The notes under the pieces were generated by a model. That model was not told the origin of the DNA, did not search any database, and saw only the letters and a program-made list of their open reading frames with translations. The translations under genes were made by a program, and so were the position numbers. This document shows positions 51,430-63,693 of a DNA stretch of 64,000 bases, piece after piece. Position 1 is the first letter of the stretch. Every line of letters starts with the position of its first letter. This DNA is from Limimaricola sp. G21655-S1 (lineage in GTDB: Bacteria; Pseudomonadota; Alphaproteobacteria; Rhodobacterales; Rhodobacteraceae). The stretch lies in NCBI RefSeq assembly GCF_027213785.1, contig NZ_JAPWGO010000014.1, positions 1 to 64,000 of the forward strand, in the 5' to 3' direction.

Positions 51430-51446
51430 TTAACCCCGCGTTAACC
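51430..51446. promoter_or_regulatory. Candidate CtrA-binding site TTAA-N7-TTAA
   Basis: TTAA (51430-51433), seven bases, then TTAACC (51441-51446) match the full CtrA box of alphaproteobacteria. It lies between the divergent membrane-protein gene (start 51347) and smoE (51557), 83 bp from the former. It is a sequence match only; chance matches are uncommon in 67% GC DNA. Confidence 0.5.
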
Positions 51447-51479
51447 ATGCGTCCAGCGCAATGCCGTCATGCGCCGCCC

Positions 51480-51532
51480 TTGACTCGACTCGGCAAATGA
51501 GTGAGTAATTGCCCATCGGCTAGGCAAATGCC
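51480..51532 (+). promoter_or_regulatory. Candidate promoter and operator of the smo polyol operon
   Basis: TTGACT (51480-51485) and AGTAAT (51504-51509), 18 bp apart, form a promoter-like pair 48 bp before smoE. Alternating half-sites overlap it: GGCAA at 51492-51496, TTGCC at 51509-51513 and GGCAA at 51523-51527 (the last inside the palindrome GGCA-AA-TGCC). The dyad 51492-51513 covers the spacer and -10. This is where the SorC-type regulator at 58108 would be expected to act. Confidence 0.5.
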
Positions 51533-51556
51533 CTGGCAGTGAATGGGAGGAGAGAC

Positions 51557-52870
51557 ATGACCAAGACCACCCGCGCCCTCATGGGGGCCACCGCGCTTTG
51601 CGGCATGGCCGCCGTCGCGCAGGCCGAGACGCTCACCATCGCCACCGTCAACAACGGCGACATGATCCGCATGCAGGAGCTGTCCTCGGCCTTCACCGAG
51701 CAGAACCCCGACATCGAGCTCGACTGGGTGACCCTCGAGGAGAACGTGCTGCGCCAGCGCGTCACCACCGACATCGCCACCAAGGGTGGCCAGTACGACG
51801 TGATGACCATCGGCACCTACGAGGTTCCGATCTGGGCCGCGCAGGGCTGGCTCGTGCCGCTCGATGATCTGCCCGAGGAGTATGACGTCGACGACTTGCT
51901 GCCCTCGATCCGTGCCGGCCTTTCGGTCGATGACACGCTCTACGCGGTGCCGTTCTACGGCGAGAGCTCGATGGTGATGTATCGTACCGACCTGGCCGAA
52001 GCGGCGGGGATCGAGTTTCCCGAGGCGCCGACCTGGGACTTCATCAAGGAAGCCGCCGCGGCGATGACCGACAAGGAGAACGAGGTCTACGGCATCTGCA
52101 TGCGCGGCAAGGCCGGCTGGGGCGAGAACACCGCCTTCATCACCTCCATGGCCAACAGCTACGGCGCGCGCTGGTTCGACGAGAACTGGATGCCGCAATT
52201 CGACAGCGAGGCCTGGCAGACCGCTTTCAGCGATTACCTGATGCTGCAGAACGAGTACGGCGCGCCGGGCTCGGCCAATAACGGCTTCAACGAGAACCTC
52301 GCGCTGTTCCAGCAGGGCAAGTGCGGCATGTGGATCGACGCCACCGTCGCCGCCTCCTTCGTGACCAACCCCGACGACTCGACCGTGGCCGACAAGGTCG
52401 GCTTTGCCCTGGCGCCCGACAACGGGCTGGGCAAGCGCGGCAACTGGCTCTGGGCCTGGAGCCTCGGAATCCCGGCCGGCACCGATGCCGAGGATGCCGC
52501 CAAGACCTTCGTGGCCTGGGCGACCTCTAAGGAATACGCCGAGCTGGTCGCAGAGAACGAGGGCTGGGCCAACGTGCCGCCGGGCACCCGCACCTCGCTC
52601 TACGAGAACCCCGCCTATCTCGAGGCGGCGTCCTTCGCAGAAATGACGCTTGAGAGCATCAATGCGGCCGATCCGCAGAATCCGACTGTCGATCCCGTGC
52701 CCTATACCGGCATCCAGTTCGTCGCGATCCCTGAGTTCCAGGGGATCGGCACCGCGGTCGGCCAGCAGTTCGCCGCGGCGCTCGCCGGACAGAAATCGGC
52801 CGAGGAGGCGCTCCAGGCCGCGCAGGACCTGACCATGCAGGAGATGCAGGCGGCGGGCTACATCCAGTAA
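51557..52870 (+). CDS. smoE: Sorbitol/mannitol ABC transporter substrate-binding protein
   Basis: 437 aa. The Sec signal peptide (about 1-24) ends at AQA; the mature protein begins ETLTIATVNNGDMIRMQELSSAF. Features of extracellular-solute-binding family 1 include IELDWVTLEENVLRQRVTTDIATKGGQYDVMTIG and NLALFQQGKCGMWIDATVAAS. The downstream polyol dehydrogenases and close match of the operon to the Rhodobacter smo system point to D-sorbitol/mannitol. The RBS GGGAGGAGAG is strong. It is the first gene of smoEFGK-smoS-mtlK. Confidence 0.9.
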   Translation: MTKTTRALMGATALCGMAAVAQAETLTIATVNNGDMIRMQELSSAFTEQNPDIELDWVTLEENVLRQRVTTDIATKGGQYDVMTIGTYEVPIWAAQGWLVPLDDLPEEYDVDDLLPSIRAGLSVDDTLYAVPFYGESSMVMYRTDLAEAAGIEFPEAPTWDFIKEAAAAMTDKENEVYGICMRGKAGWGENTAFITSMANSYGARWFDENWMPQFDSEAWQTAFSDYLMLQNEYGAPGSANNGFNENLALFQQGKCGMWIDATVAASFVTNPDDSTVADKVGFALAPDNGLGKRGNWLWAWSLGIPAGTDAEDAAKTFVAWATSKEYAELVAENEGWANVPPGTRTSLYENPAYLEAASFAEMTLESINAADPQNPTVDPVPYTGIQFVAIPEFQGIGTAVGQQFAAALAGQKSAEEALQAAQDLTMQEMQAAGYIQ

Positions 52871-52883
52871 GCCGCGCCTGACA

Positions 52884-52915
52884 GGCGGGGCCGGACCCTC
52901 CCGGCCGGCCCCGCC
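52884..52915 (+). terminator. Hairpin between smoE and smoF
   Basis: An 11-bp perfect stem (52884-52894 with 52905-52915) with a ten-base loop is followed by CCCTTTGG, 14 bp after smoE. In binding-protein operons such hairpins often protect or terminate most transcripts so that the binding protein exceeds the permeases. That role is inferred. Confidence 0.65.
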
Positions 52916-53024
52916 CCTTTGGATCGACCCCATCGCTGCGGGCCTTCGCCTGCCGCCTCCGCCAATCGCCCTTCGCGCGGCTGGCCGGACCACGCGATGC
53001 CCGTTCTGACAACCGGAGAGACCG

Positions 53025-53897
53025 ATGGCTACCCAACATTCCCGATCCGCCGCCCGGATCATGATCTCGCCAGCGGTCGTCCTGCTGCTCGCCTGGATGA
53101 TCGTGCCGCTGGTGCTGACGGTGTATTTCTCGCTGTTGCGCTACAACCTGCTGATGCCCGGCACCGAACGCTTCGTGGGCTTTCTCAATTACAAGCTGTT
53201 CTACCAGAACCCGGCCTTCTGGACCGCGATGCTGAACACGCTGCTGCTGGTCGGGGGCGTGCTGATCGTCACGGTGGTGGGCGGCGTGCTGCTCGCGATC
53301 CTGCTGGATCAGCCGATGTGGGGGCAGGGGATCGTGCGCATCCTCGTCATCGCGCCGTTCTTCGTGATGCCGACCGTCTCGGCGCTGGTCTGGAAGAACA
53401 TGTTCATGAACCCGGTCTCGGGGCTTTTCGCGGAGTTCTCAAAAGCGGTCGGGTTGCAACCCTTCGACTTCCTGACCCACGCGCCCTTGGCCTCGATCAT
53501 CGGCATCGTGTCGTGGCAGTGGCTGCCCTTCGCGACGCTGATCCTGCTCACCGCGATCCAGTCGCTCGATAGCGAGCAGATGGAAGCGGCCGAGATGGAC
53601 GGGGCCTCGCCGCTGTCGCGGTTCTGGTACATCACCCTGCCGCACCTGTCGCGCGCCATCACCGTGGTGATCCTGATCCAGACGATCTTCCTGCTGTCGG
53701 TCTTCGCCGAGATCCTGGTGACCACCAATGGCGGTCCGGGCAACGCCTCGACCAACCTGACCTACCTCGTCTACGCCCGTTCGCTCCTGAACTTCGACGT
53801 GGGCGGCGGCTCGGCCGGCGGTGTGGTCGCGATCATCCTCGCCAACATCGTCGCGATCTTCCTGATGCGGATGATCGGAAAGAACCTCGATGCCTGA
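53025..53897 (+). CDS. smoF: Sorbitol/mannitol ABC transporter permease
   Basis: 290 aa with six membrane helices. The binding-protein-dependent permease EAA loop is EAAEMDGASPLSRFWYITLPHLS (about 186-208), which docks on the ATPase. The N-terminus (IMISPAVVLLLAWMIVPLVLTVYFSLLRYNL) is typical of MalF/UgpA-type carbohydrate permeases. The start follows CCGGAGAG. It partners with SmoG. Confidence 0.93.
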   Translation: MATQHSRSAARIMISPAVVLLLAWMIVPLVLTVYFSLLRYNLLMPGTERFVGFLNYKLFYQNPAFWTAMLNTLLLVGGVLIVTVVGGVLLAILLDQPMWGQGIVRILVIAPFFVMPTVSALVWKNMFMNPVSGLFAEFSKAVGLQPFDFLTHAPLASIIGIVSWQWLPFATLILLTAIQSLDSEQMEAAEMDGASPLSRFWYITLPHLSRAITVVILIQTIFLLSVFAEILVTTNGGPGNASTNLTYLVYARSLLNFDVGGGSAGGVVAIILANIVAIFLMRMIGKNLDA

Positions 53898-53914
53898 GCA
53901 GATCACCTTCGCCG

Positions 53915-53935
53915 CGCGGGGCCTGACCCCGCGCC
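53915..53935 (+). other. Intercistronic hairpin between smoF and smoG
   Basis: An 8-bp perfect stem (53915-53922 with 53928-53935) with a CCTGA loop lies in the 71-bp gap between the two permease genes. It is probably an RNA-stability or processing element, since both flanking genes belong to one operon. Confidence 0.45.
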
Positions 53936-53968
53936 CGCCCCGCACGCCGAACAGAGGGAGCGCCTGAC

Positions 53969-54799
53969 ATGGCCCGCGCCGTCTCCACCCGCCGCAAGGT
54001 CGGCTACACCATCGCCGCATGGATCATCGGTCTCGCGATCTTCTTCCCGATCCTCTGGACCATCCTGACCAGCTTCAAGACCGAGGCCGAGGCGATCTCC
54101 TCGCCGCCCTCGTTCCTGTTCTTCCAGTGGACCACCGAGAACTACTCCACCGTCATGGAGCGTTCGAACTACTTCCGTCACTTCTGGAACTCGGTGGTGA
54201 TCTCGCTGGGCTCGACCGTGCTGGGCCTGATCATCGCGATTCCCGCCGCCTGGTCGATGGCCTTCGTCCCGGCCAAGCACACCAAGAACGTGCTGATGTG
54301 GATGCTCTCCACCAAGATGCTGCCGCCGGTCGGCGTGCTGATCCCGATCTACCTGATCTTCCGCGACGTCGGCCTGCTCGACACCAAGACCGGCCTGGTG
54401 ATCGTGCTGACGCTGATCAACCTGCCGATCATCGTCTGGATGCTCTACACCTACTTCAAGGAGATCCCGGGCGAGATCCTCGAGGCCTCGCGGATGGACG
54501 GCGCCTCCCTGCGCGACGAGATCATCCATGTTCTGACGCCGATGGCCGTGCCGGGCATCGCCTCGACGCTGCTCCTCAACGTCATCCTCGCCTGGAACGA
54601 GGCGTTCTGGACGCTCAACCTCACGGCCGCCAAGGCCGCCCCGCTCACCGCCTTCATCGCCAGCTACTCCAGCCCCGAAGGCCTGTTCTACGCCAAGCTC
54701 TCGGCCGCCTCGACCATGGCCATCGCGCCGATCCTCATCCTCGGCTGGTTCAGCCAGAAGCAGCTCGTCCGCGGGCTCACCTTCGGCGCAGTGAAATAA
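53969..54799 (+). CDS. smoG: Sorbitol/mannitol ABC transporter permease
   Basis: 276 aa with six membrane helices. The EAA motif is [25 protein letters not shown] (about 172-196). MalG-type features include [17 protein letters not shown] near the N-terminus, and the C-terminus ends in FGAVK. The start follows AGAGGGAG. It forms the channel with SmoF. Confidence 0.93.
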   Translation: MARAVSTRRKVGYTIAAWIIGLAIFFPILWTILTSFKTEAEAISSPPSFLFFQWTTENYSTVMERSNYFRHFWNSVVISLGSTVLGLIIAIPAAWSMAFVPAKHTKNVLMWMLSTKMLPPVGVLIPIYLIFRDVGLLDTKTGLVIVLTLINLPIIVWMLYTYFKEIPGEILEASRMDGASLRDEIIHVLTPMAVPGIASTLLLNVILAWNEAFWTLNLTAAKAAPLTAFIASYSSPEGLFYAKLSAASTMAIAPILILGWFSQKQLVRGLTFGAVK

Positions 54800-54810
54800 G
54801 GAATATACCC

Positions 54811-55815
54811 ATGGGACGCATCACGCTCGACAAGGTGACCAAGAAATTCGGCGACGTGGAGGTCATTCCGCCGCTCGACCTGACCATCGAAGACGGTGAG
54901 TTCGTCGTCTTCGTCGGCCCCTCGGGCTGCGGCAAGTCCACGCTGCTGCGGCTGATCGCCGGGCTCGAGGACGTCACCGACGGCGAGATCCGCATCGACG
55001 GCCAACCCGCCACCGACCTGCCGCCCGCCAAGCGCGGCCTGGCCATGGTGTTCCAGAGCTACGCGCTCTACCCGCACATGTCGGTGCGCAAGAACATCGC
55101 CTTCCCGATGAAGATGGCGGGCATGCCCGAGGACGAGCAGAAGCGGCGCATCGACAACGCGGCGCGCGCGCTCAACCTCACCGACTATCTCGACCGGCGC
55201 CCCGGCCAGCTCTCGGGCGGCCAGCGTCAGCGGGTCGCGATCGGCCGCGCCATCGTCCGCGAACCGGCGGCCTTCCTGTTCGACGAGCCGCTGTCGAACC
55301 TCGACGCGGCGCTGCGCGTCGGCATGCGGCTGGAGATCTCGGAACTGCACAAGCGGCTCGACACCACGATGATCTACGTCACCCACGACCAGGTCGAGGC
55401 GATGACCATGGCTGACAAGATCGTGGTGCTGCGCGCCGGCAACATCGAGCAGGTGGGCAGCCCGCTCGAGCTCTACCGCAACCCGCGCAACACCTTCGTG
55501 GCGGGCTTCATCGGTTCGCCCAAGATGAACCTGATCGAGGGCGCCGAGGCCAGGAAGCACGGCGCTGAGACGATCGGCGTGCGGCCCGAGCATATCGACG
55601 TCTCGGCCAGCGAGGGCACCTGGAAGGGCCGTATCGGCGTCGCCGAGCATCTGGGCTCGGACACCTTCTTCCACGTGCACGACACCGGCTTGGCCGAGAC
55701 GCTCACGATCCGCGCCAGCGGCGAGGTCGGGCTGCGCCACGGCGACACCGTGTTCCTGACCCCGCAGGCCGACAAGATCCACCGCTTCGACGCGCAGGGG
55801 CTGCGCATCGCATGA
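54811..55815 (+). CDS. smoK: Sorbitol/mannitol ABC transporter ATP-binding protein
   Basis: 334 aa MalK/UgpC-type ATPase. Walker A is GPSGCGKST (36-44), Q-loop [16 protein letters not shown], signature [16 protein letters not shown], Walker [14 protein letters not shown] and H-loop [11 protein letters not shown]-terminal TOBE/OB domain (about 240-334) includes [18 protein letters not shown]. The start is 11 bases after smoG. Its stop overlaps the smoS start by 4 bp (ATGA). Confidence 0.94.
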   Translation: MGRITLDKVTKKFGDVEVIPPLDLTIEDGEFVVFVGPSGCGKSTLLRLIAGLEDVTDGEIRIDGQPATDLPPAKRGLAMVFQSYALYPHMSVRKNIAFPMKMAGMPEDEQKRRIDNAARALNLTDYLDRRPGQLSGGQRQRVAIGRAIVREPAAFLFDEPLSNLDAALRVGMRLEISELHKRLDTTMIYVTHDQVEAMTMADKIVVLRAGNIEQVGSPLELYRNPRNTFVAGFIGSPKMNLIEGAEARKHGAETIGVRPEHIDVSASEGTWKGRIGVAEHLGSDTFFHVHDTGLAETLTIRASGEVGLRHGDTVFLTPQADKIHRFDAQGLRIA

Positions 55816-56585
55816 GCCGATTGGCGGGAAAATCCGCGCTGATCACCGGTGCCGCACGCGGCATCGGTCGCGCCTTCGCCGAGCGCTACGTGCGCGAAGG
55901 CGCGACGGTGGCGATCGCCGACATCAATCTCGACGCGGCGCAGGCCGCGGCGGCCGAGATCGGCGCGGGCGCCTACGCGGTGCAGATCGACGTGACCCGC
56001 CAGAACAGCATCGACGCCGCCATCGCCACGGTGGTGGAGCGCGCGGGCAAGATCGACATCCTCGTCAACAACGCCGCGCTGTTCGACGCGGCCGAGACCG
56101 TCGACATCACCCGCGAAAGCTTCGACCGGCTCTATGCCGTCAACGTTGCGGGGACGCTGTTCACCATGCAGGCCGCCGCGCGGCAGATGATCGCCCAAGG
56201 CCATGGCGGCAAGATCATCAACATGGCGAGCCAGGCCGGACGTCGCGGCGAGCCGCTGGTGCTGGTTTACTGCTCGACCAAGGCGGCGGTCATCTCGATG
56301 ACCCAGTCGGCCGGGCTGAACCTCATCAAGCACGGCATCAACGTCAACGCCATCGCCCCGGGCGTCGTCGACGGCGCGCATTGGGAGCATGTCGACAGCA
56401 TGTTCGCCAAGCTCGAAGGCAAGCAGCCCGGCCAGAAGAAGGCCGAGGTCGCCGCCGGCGTGCCCGCCGGCCGCTTCGCCACGCCCGAGGACCTGACCGG
56501 CATGGCCGTGTTCCTGGCCTCGGACGAGGCCGATTACATCGTGTCGCAGACGTACAACGTCGATGGCGGCCAATGGATGAGCTGA
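55812..56585 (+). CDS. smoS: Sorbitol dehydrogenase (SDR), L-iditol 2-dehydrogenase type
   Basis: 257 aa. NAD loop [21 protein letters not shown] (about 10-30), NNAALFD (about 88-94), Ser in [11 protein letters not shown] and catalytic YCSTKAAV (about 153-160). The ending [14 protein letters not shown] is nearly the same as I recall for Rhodobacter sphaeroides SmoS, which oxidises D-sorbitol to fructose and galactitol to tagatose. Coupled to smoK by ATGA. It acts in the cytoplasm on the imported polyol. Confidence 0.93.
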   Translation: MSRLAGKSALITGAARGIGRAFAERYVREGATVAIADINLDAAQAAAAEIGAGAYAVQIDVTRQNSIDAAIATVVERAGKIDILVNNAALFDAAETVDITRESFDRLYAVNVAGTLFTMQAAARQMIAQGHGGKIINMASQAGRRGEPLVLVYCSTKAAVISMTQSAGLNLIKHGINVNAIAPGVVDGAHWEHVDSMFAKLEGKQPGQKKAEVAAGVPAGRFATPEDLTGMAVFLASDEADYIVSQTYNVDGGQWMS

Positions 56586-56616
56586 CGGCTCGTTACAATT
56601 CTACAGGAGGCTGATG

Positions 56617-58086
56617 ATGGCCATTGATCTCAACGCCGCGGCTCTCGACCGCCTTCCCGAAGGCGTCGCCGGACCCGATTACGACCGCGCGAAGCTCTCC
56701 GCCGGCATCGTCCATATCGGCGTCGGCAATTTTCATCGCGCGCATATGGCGGTCTATCTCGACCGGCTGTTCGGCACCGGTGCCGATCACGACTGGGCCA
56801 TCAGCGGCGCCGGCGTGCGGCCCGGCGACGCGAAGATGCGCGAGGCGCTGGAGAAGCAGGACTTCCTCACCACGGTGGTCGAGCTCGACCCGGCCGGGCT
56901 TTCGGCCCGCGTCACCGGCGCGATGATCGAGTTCACCGAGATCGACGCGCAGAAGCTCGTGGCCCGGATGTCGGACCCCGCGATCCGCATCGTCTCGCTC
57001 ACGGTGACCGAAGGTGGCTGGTTCGTCGATGCGCGCACCGGCGGCCTCGACACCTCGAACCCGGACATCCGCCACGACGCCGAGCAGCCGGACCAGCCCA
57101 GAACCGCCTTCGGGATGATCCTCACCGCGCTGCGTCGCCGCCGCGATGCGGGAGAGGCGCCCTTCACCGTGATGTCCTGCGACAACCTGCCCGAAAACGG
57201 GCATGTCGCCAAGCAGACGGTGGTGGGGCTGGCCAAGCTTGCCGACCCTGCCTTTGCCGACTGGGTGGCGGAGAACGTCGCATTCCCCAACACCATGGTG
57301 GACTGCATCACGCCCGCCACCTCGGATCGCGAGCGGGCCCTGGTGAAGGATCGTTTCGGCATCACCGACGCCGCCCCCGTGGTGTGCGAGCCGTTCCGGC
57401 AATGGGTGCTCGAGGACAACTTCCCCCAGGGCCGTCCGGCGTTGGAGACGGTGGGGGCGGAGTTCGTCGCCGACGTCGCGCCCTACGAGCTGATGAAGCT
57501 GCGCATCCTCAATGGCGGCCACGCGGCCATCGCCTATCCCTCGGCGCTTCTGGGGCATCACTTCGTCCATGACGCCATGGCCGATCCCCGCATCCGCGCC
57601 TGGCTCGAGGCGCTGGAAACGCGCGAGATCATCCCGACGCTGGAGCCGATCGAGGGCGTCGACTTCGAAGCCTATCGCCGCAAGGTCGAGGAGCGCTTTT
57701 CCAACCCCGAGATCGGCGACACGATCCCGCGGCTGTGTTTCGACGGATGGAACCGCCAGCCCAAATTCGTGCTGCCGGTGATCCGCGACGCGCTCGCGGC
57801 GGGTCGTGACGTCGAGGGGCTCGCGCTCGAGGTGGCCCTGTGGTGCCGCTATTGCGCCGGCACCGATGATGCGGGCGAGGCGATCGCGCCGAATGACGAC
57901 AATGCCGAAGAGCTGAAGACCCGCGCGCTCGCCGCCAAGGACGATCCTTCGGCCTTCCTCTCGAACGAGACCGTGTTCGGCGATCTGGGGCGGCAGCCTG
58001 CCTTTGCCGACGCCTTCGCGCGCCAGCTGGCCTCCCTGTGGAACGACGGCGTCGCCGCCACGCTCGAGCGCTACGCGCGGGGCTGA
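56617..58086 (+). CDS. mtlK: Mannitol 2-dehydrogenase
   Basis: 489 aa, polyol-specific long-chain dehydrogenase family, zinc-independent. The NAD-binding region is IVHIGVGNFHRAHMAVYLDRL (about 31-51). The active-site Lys and Asn/His are in ELMKLRILNGGHAAIAYPSALLG (about 290-312). It oxidises D-mannitol to fructose. AGGAGG fits the ATG at 56617 better than the adjacent ATG at 56614. It is the last gene of the operon, ending 21 bp from the convergent regulator. Confidence 0.93.
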   Translation: MAIDLNAAALDRLPEGVAGPDYDRAKLSAGIVHIGVGNFHRAHMAVYLDRLFGTGADHDWAISGAGVRPGDAKMREALEKQDFLTTVVELDPAGLSARVTGAMIEFTEIDAQKLVARMSDPAIRIVSLTVTEGGWFVDARTGGLDTSNPDIRHDAEQPDQPRTAFGMILTALRRRRDAGEAPFTVMSCDNLPENGHVAKQTVVGLAKLADPAFADWVAENVAFPNTMVDCITPATSDRERALVKDRFGITDAAPVVCEPFRQWVLEDNFPQGRPALETVGAEFVADVAPYELMKLRILNGGHAAIAYPSALLGHHFVHDAMADPRIRAWLEALETREIIPTLEPIEGVDFEAYRRKVEERFSNPEIGDTIPRLCFDGWNRQPKFVLPVIRDALAAGRDVEGLALEVALWCRYCAGTDDAGEAIAPNDDNAEELKTRALAAKDDPSAFLSNETVFGDLGRQPAFADAFARQLASLWNDGVAATLERYARG

Positions 58087-58107
58087 GGCGCCCCGAGGGC
58101 CGGGCGG

Positions 58108-59067
58108 CTACTGCTTCAGCAGCCGCTCGGCCGTCGCCTCGTCGGTGATCAGCCCGTTGATCAACCGGCCGCGCAGGGCGGCACGGATCGCCCCCGCCTT
58201 GTCCTTCCCGACCGCGAGACCGACCACCGGACCACTGCCGGGCACCGGCAGCGGTGCCGAGGCCACGCGGCGATTGAAGGCGCAATCCATGACCCGGCCA
58301 TCGGCGTCGTAGACCCAGCTCGTGATCTCGCCCGCCGCGCCTTCGGCCATGAGCGCCTCCATCTCCTCGGCGGTCATGAAGCCGTCGACCCGCAGCGGCG
58401 CGTTCAGGCCGATCTGGCCGACCCCGACCAAGGTCAGATCGGCGCGGGTGCACAGCTCCATCGTGTGCCGCACCGCCTCCTGGCCATGCATGACCCGCAA
58501 CTCCTCCTCGTCGCGCGCGACCACGGGGAGCGGGTATGGGTAATGCCGTGCGCCGACGCGCTCGGCCATGCGGATCACCGCGTTGTAGGGGGTGGCCGAG
58601 CCGTCCGACATCATGTTGCCCAGCCGCGAGACGATGCGGTGCTGCGGGCAATCCATGCGCGGCAGCTGTTCGACGCAGGCTCGCAGCGCCCGGCCGGTGC
58701 CCAGCGCGATGATCTTCTCATCCGGGCTCTTGAGGGTCTTTTCCAGCACCGCGGCGGCGGCGATGGCGATGCCGGTGAGAAGCTCGGGAACCGACGGATC
58801 GGAGGGCACCACCTCGATCACCCGCAGGCCGAAGCGTTCCGACAACGCGCCGGAAAGATCCATGCAGCGCGCGATCGGGTGATCGAGCCGGACCTTGACC
58901 AGCTTTTCCGACACGGCGAGCGATACCAGCCTTTGCGCCGATTGGCGCGAGACGCCGAGCTTCTTGGCGATCTCGTCCTGCGTGTTGCCCGCGACATAGT
59001 AGAGCCAGCCCGCGCGGGCCGCATCGTCGAGGCGGGTCGTCTCGGGGGTGAAGCGCGACTGACTCAT
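58108..59067 (-). CDS. SorC-family sugar-binding transcriptional regulator
   Basis: 319 aa. The N-terminal helix-turn-helix is DDAARAGWLYYVAGNTQDEIAKKLGVSRQSAQRLVSLAVSEKLVKV (about 14-59). The C-terminal effector domain (about 65-319) has the NagB/RpiA-like GTGRALRACVEQL and VVGLAVGKDKAGAIRAALRGRLINGLITDE motifs typical of SorC/DeoR-type regulators. It probably senses a polyol or its product and controls smoE-mtlK (SmoC-like role). The start overlaps the stop of the HAD gene (ATGA). Confidence 0.9.
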   Translation of the reverse strand: MSQSRFTPETTRLDDAARAGWLYYVAGNTQDEIAKKLGVSRQSAQRLVSLAVSEKLVKVRLDHPIARCMDLSGALSERFGLRVIEVVPSDPSVPELLTGIAIAAAAVLEKTLKSPDEKIIALGTGRALRACVEQLPRMDCPQHRIVSRLGNMMSDGSATPYNAVIRMAERVGARHYPYPLPVVARDEEELRVMHGQEAVRHTMELCTRADLTLVGVGQIGLNAPLRVDGFMTAEEMEALMAEGAAGEITSWVYDADGRVMDCAFNRRVASAPLPVPGSGPVVGLAVGKDKAGAIRAALRGRLINGLITDEATAERLLKQ

Positions 59068-59744
59068 ACCACCTCCGGCGCGGGCAGGCTGTCGAGAAGC
59101 GCGGGCAGATCGGTCCAGCGGTGCAGGAGTGGCAGGGCGGGATTGTGGCGCAGCGTGGCGGTGGCGAGATGGCTGCCGCCCAGAAAGCGCACGGCGGTCA
59201 TTCCCGCCGCCGCCGCCGCCTCGAGCCCCGGAAGGCTGTCCTCGATCACGAGGCAGCGTGCCGGTTTCGCGCCCATGGTCTCTGCCGCGAGAAGAAACAG
59301 GTCGGGGGCGGGCTTGCCCCGCGCCACCTGGCTCGCGGTGAAGACATGCGGCAACGCCTGGGCCAGGCCGGCGATGGCCAGCGATCGCGCGACGCGCGGT
59401 GGCGAGGACGAGGTGGCGACGCAAAGCGGCACGCCGCGCGCGGTCAGCATCGCGACGGCCTCGGCGATGCCCGGCATCGGCTTCAACTCGTCCTCGAAGC
59501 GCCTCAGGAGCCGCGCCCGGTAGAGGCTTTCGAAATCCGGGGCGAGGGGATGGCCCAGCTCTTCGCGGATATGCCGCGCCACGGTCGGAAAGCTTCGGCC
59601 GAGGAAGTTGCGACGCACGTGATCGAAATCGATTTCCACCCCGTCTGCGGCGAGAAGCTCGATCAGAACTTCGGCGCTGAGCAACTCGCTGTCGATCAGC
59701 ACGCCGTCGCAGTCGAATATGATCAGATCCCAGTTGCGCGTCAT
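59064..59744 (-). CDS. HAD-superfamily phosphatase, beta-phosphoglucomutase-like
   Basis: 226 aa. Motif I is IIFDCDGVLIDSE (about 8-20), motif II is in VATSSSP (about 113-119), Lys motif III lies in VARGKPAPDLFL, and motif IV is VIEDSLPG (about 170-177). The cap type resembles sugar-phosphate phosphatases (2-deoxyglucose-6-P, sorbitol-6-P) or beta-phosphoglucomutase. A strong GGGAGGG precedes the ATG. It is encoded upstream of, and coupled to, the SorC regulator, so it is probably part of polyol or sugar metabolism. Substrate unknown. Confidence 0.85.
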   Translation of the reverse strand: MTRNWDLIIFDCDGVLIDSELLSAEVLIELLAADGVEIDFDHVRRNFLGRSFPTVARHIREELGHPLAPDFESLYRARLLRRFEDELKPMPGIAEAVAMLTARGVPLCVATSSSPPRVARSLAIAGLAQALPHVFTASQVARGKPAPDLFLLAAETMGAKPARCLVIEDSLPGLEAAAAAGMTAVRFLGGSHLATATLRHNPALPLLHRWTDLPALLDSLPAPEVV

Positions 59745-59907
59745 GCCGCCCTCCCTGCAGTTCGCCGCAATTCGTCTCCTCCGGCTGGAGAGTGCCACAA
59801 TCGCGAGCATTTGCCCATAGCCTGAGCTTATGCGCGAGGCGGTCAGACGTCTTGACCGCTTCCGGTGGATTGCGCACCCCTTGGCGGACAGCACAAGGGG
59901 GTGGAGC

Positions 59908-63495
<3,588 letters not shown>

Positions 63496-63693
63496 GCCGG
63501 AGCAGGCCCAGCTGGGCAGCGGGCGTGCCACTCTTCCCTACGCTGTGGATGGCCTGACCTGCGCCGCATGTGGATGACCGGTGGCAACAATGTCGTGGCG
63601 CTCCTGCGTCACGGCAGCGTGCACCGGCGCCCGTGGTCATTCCCTTCGCAGGCTCCTATCATCCGCGCGAATGATGGCTGACGGACGGATCCC

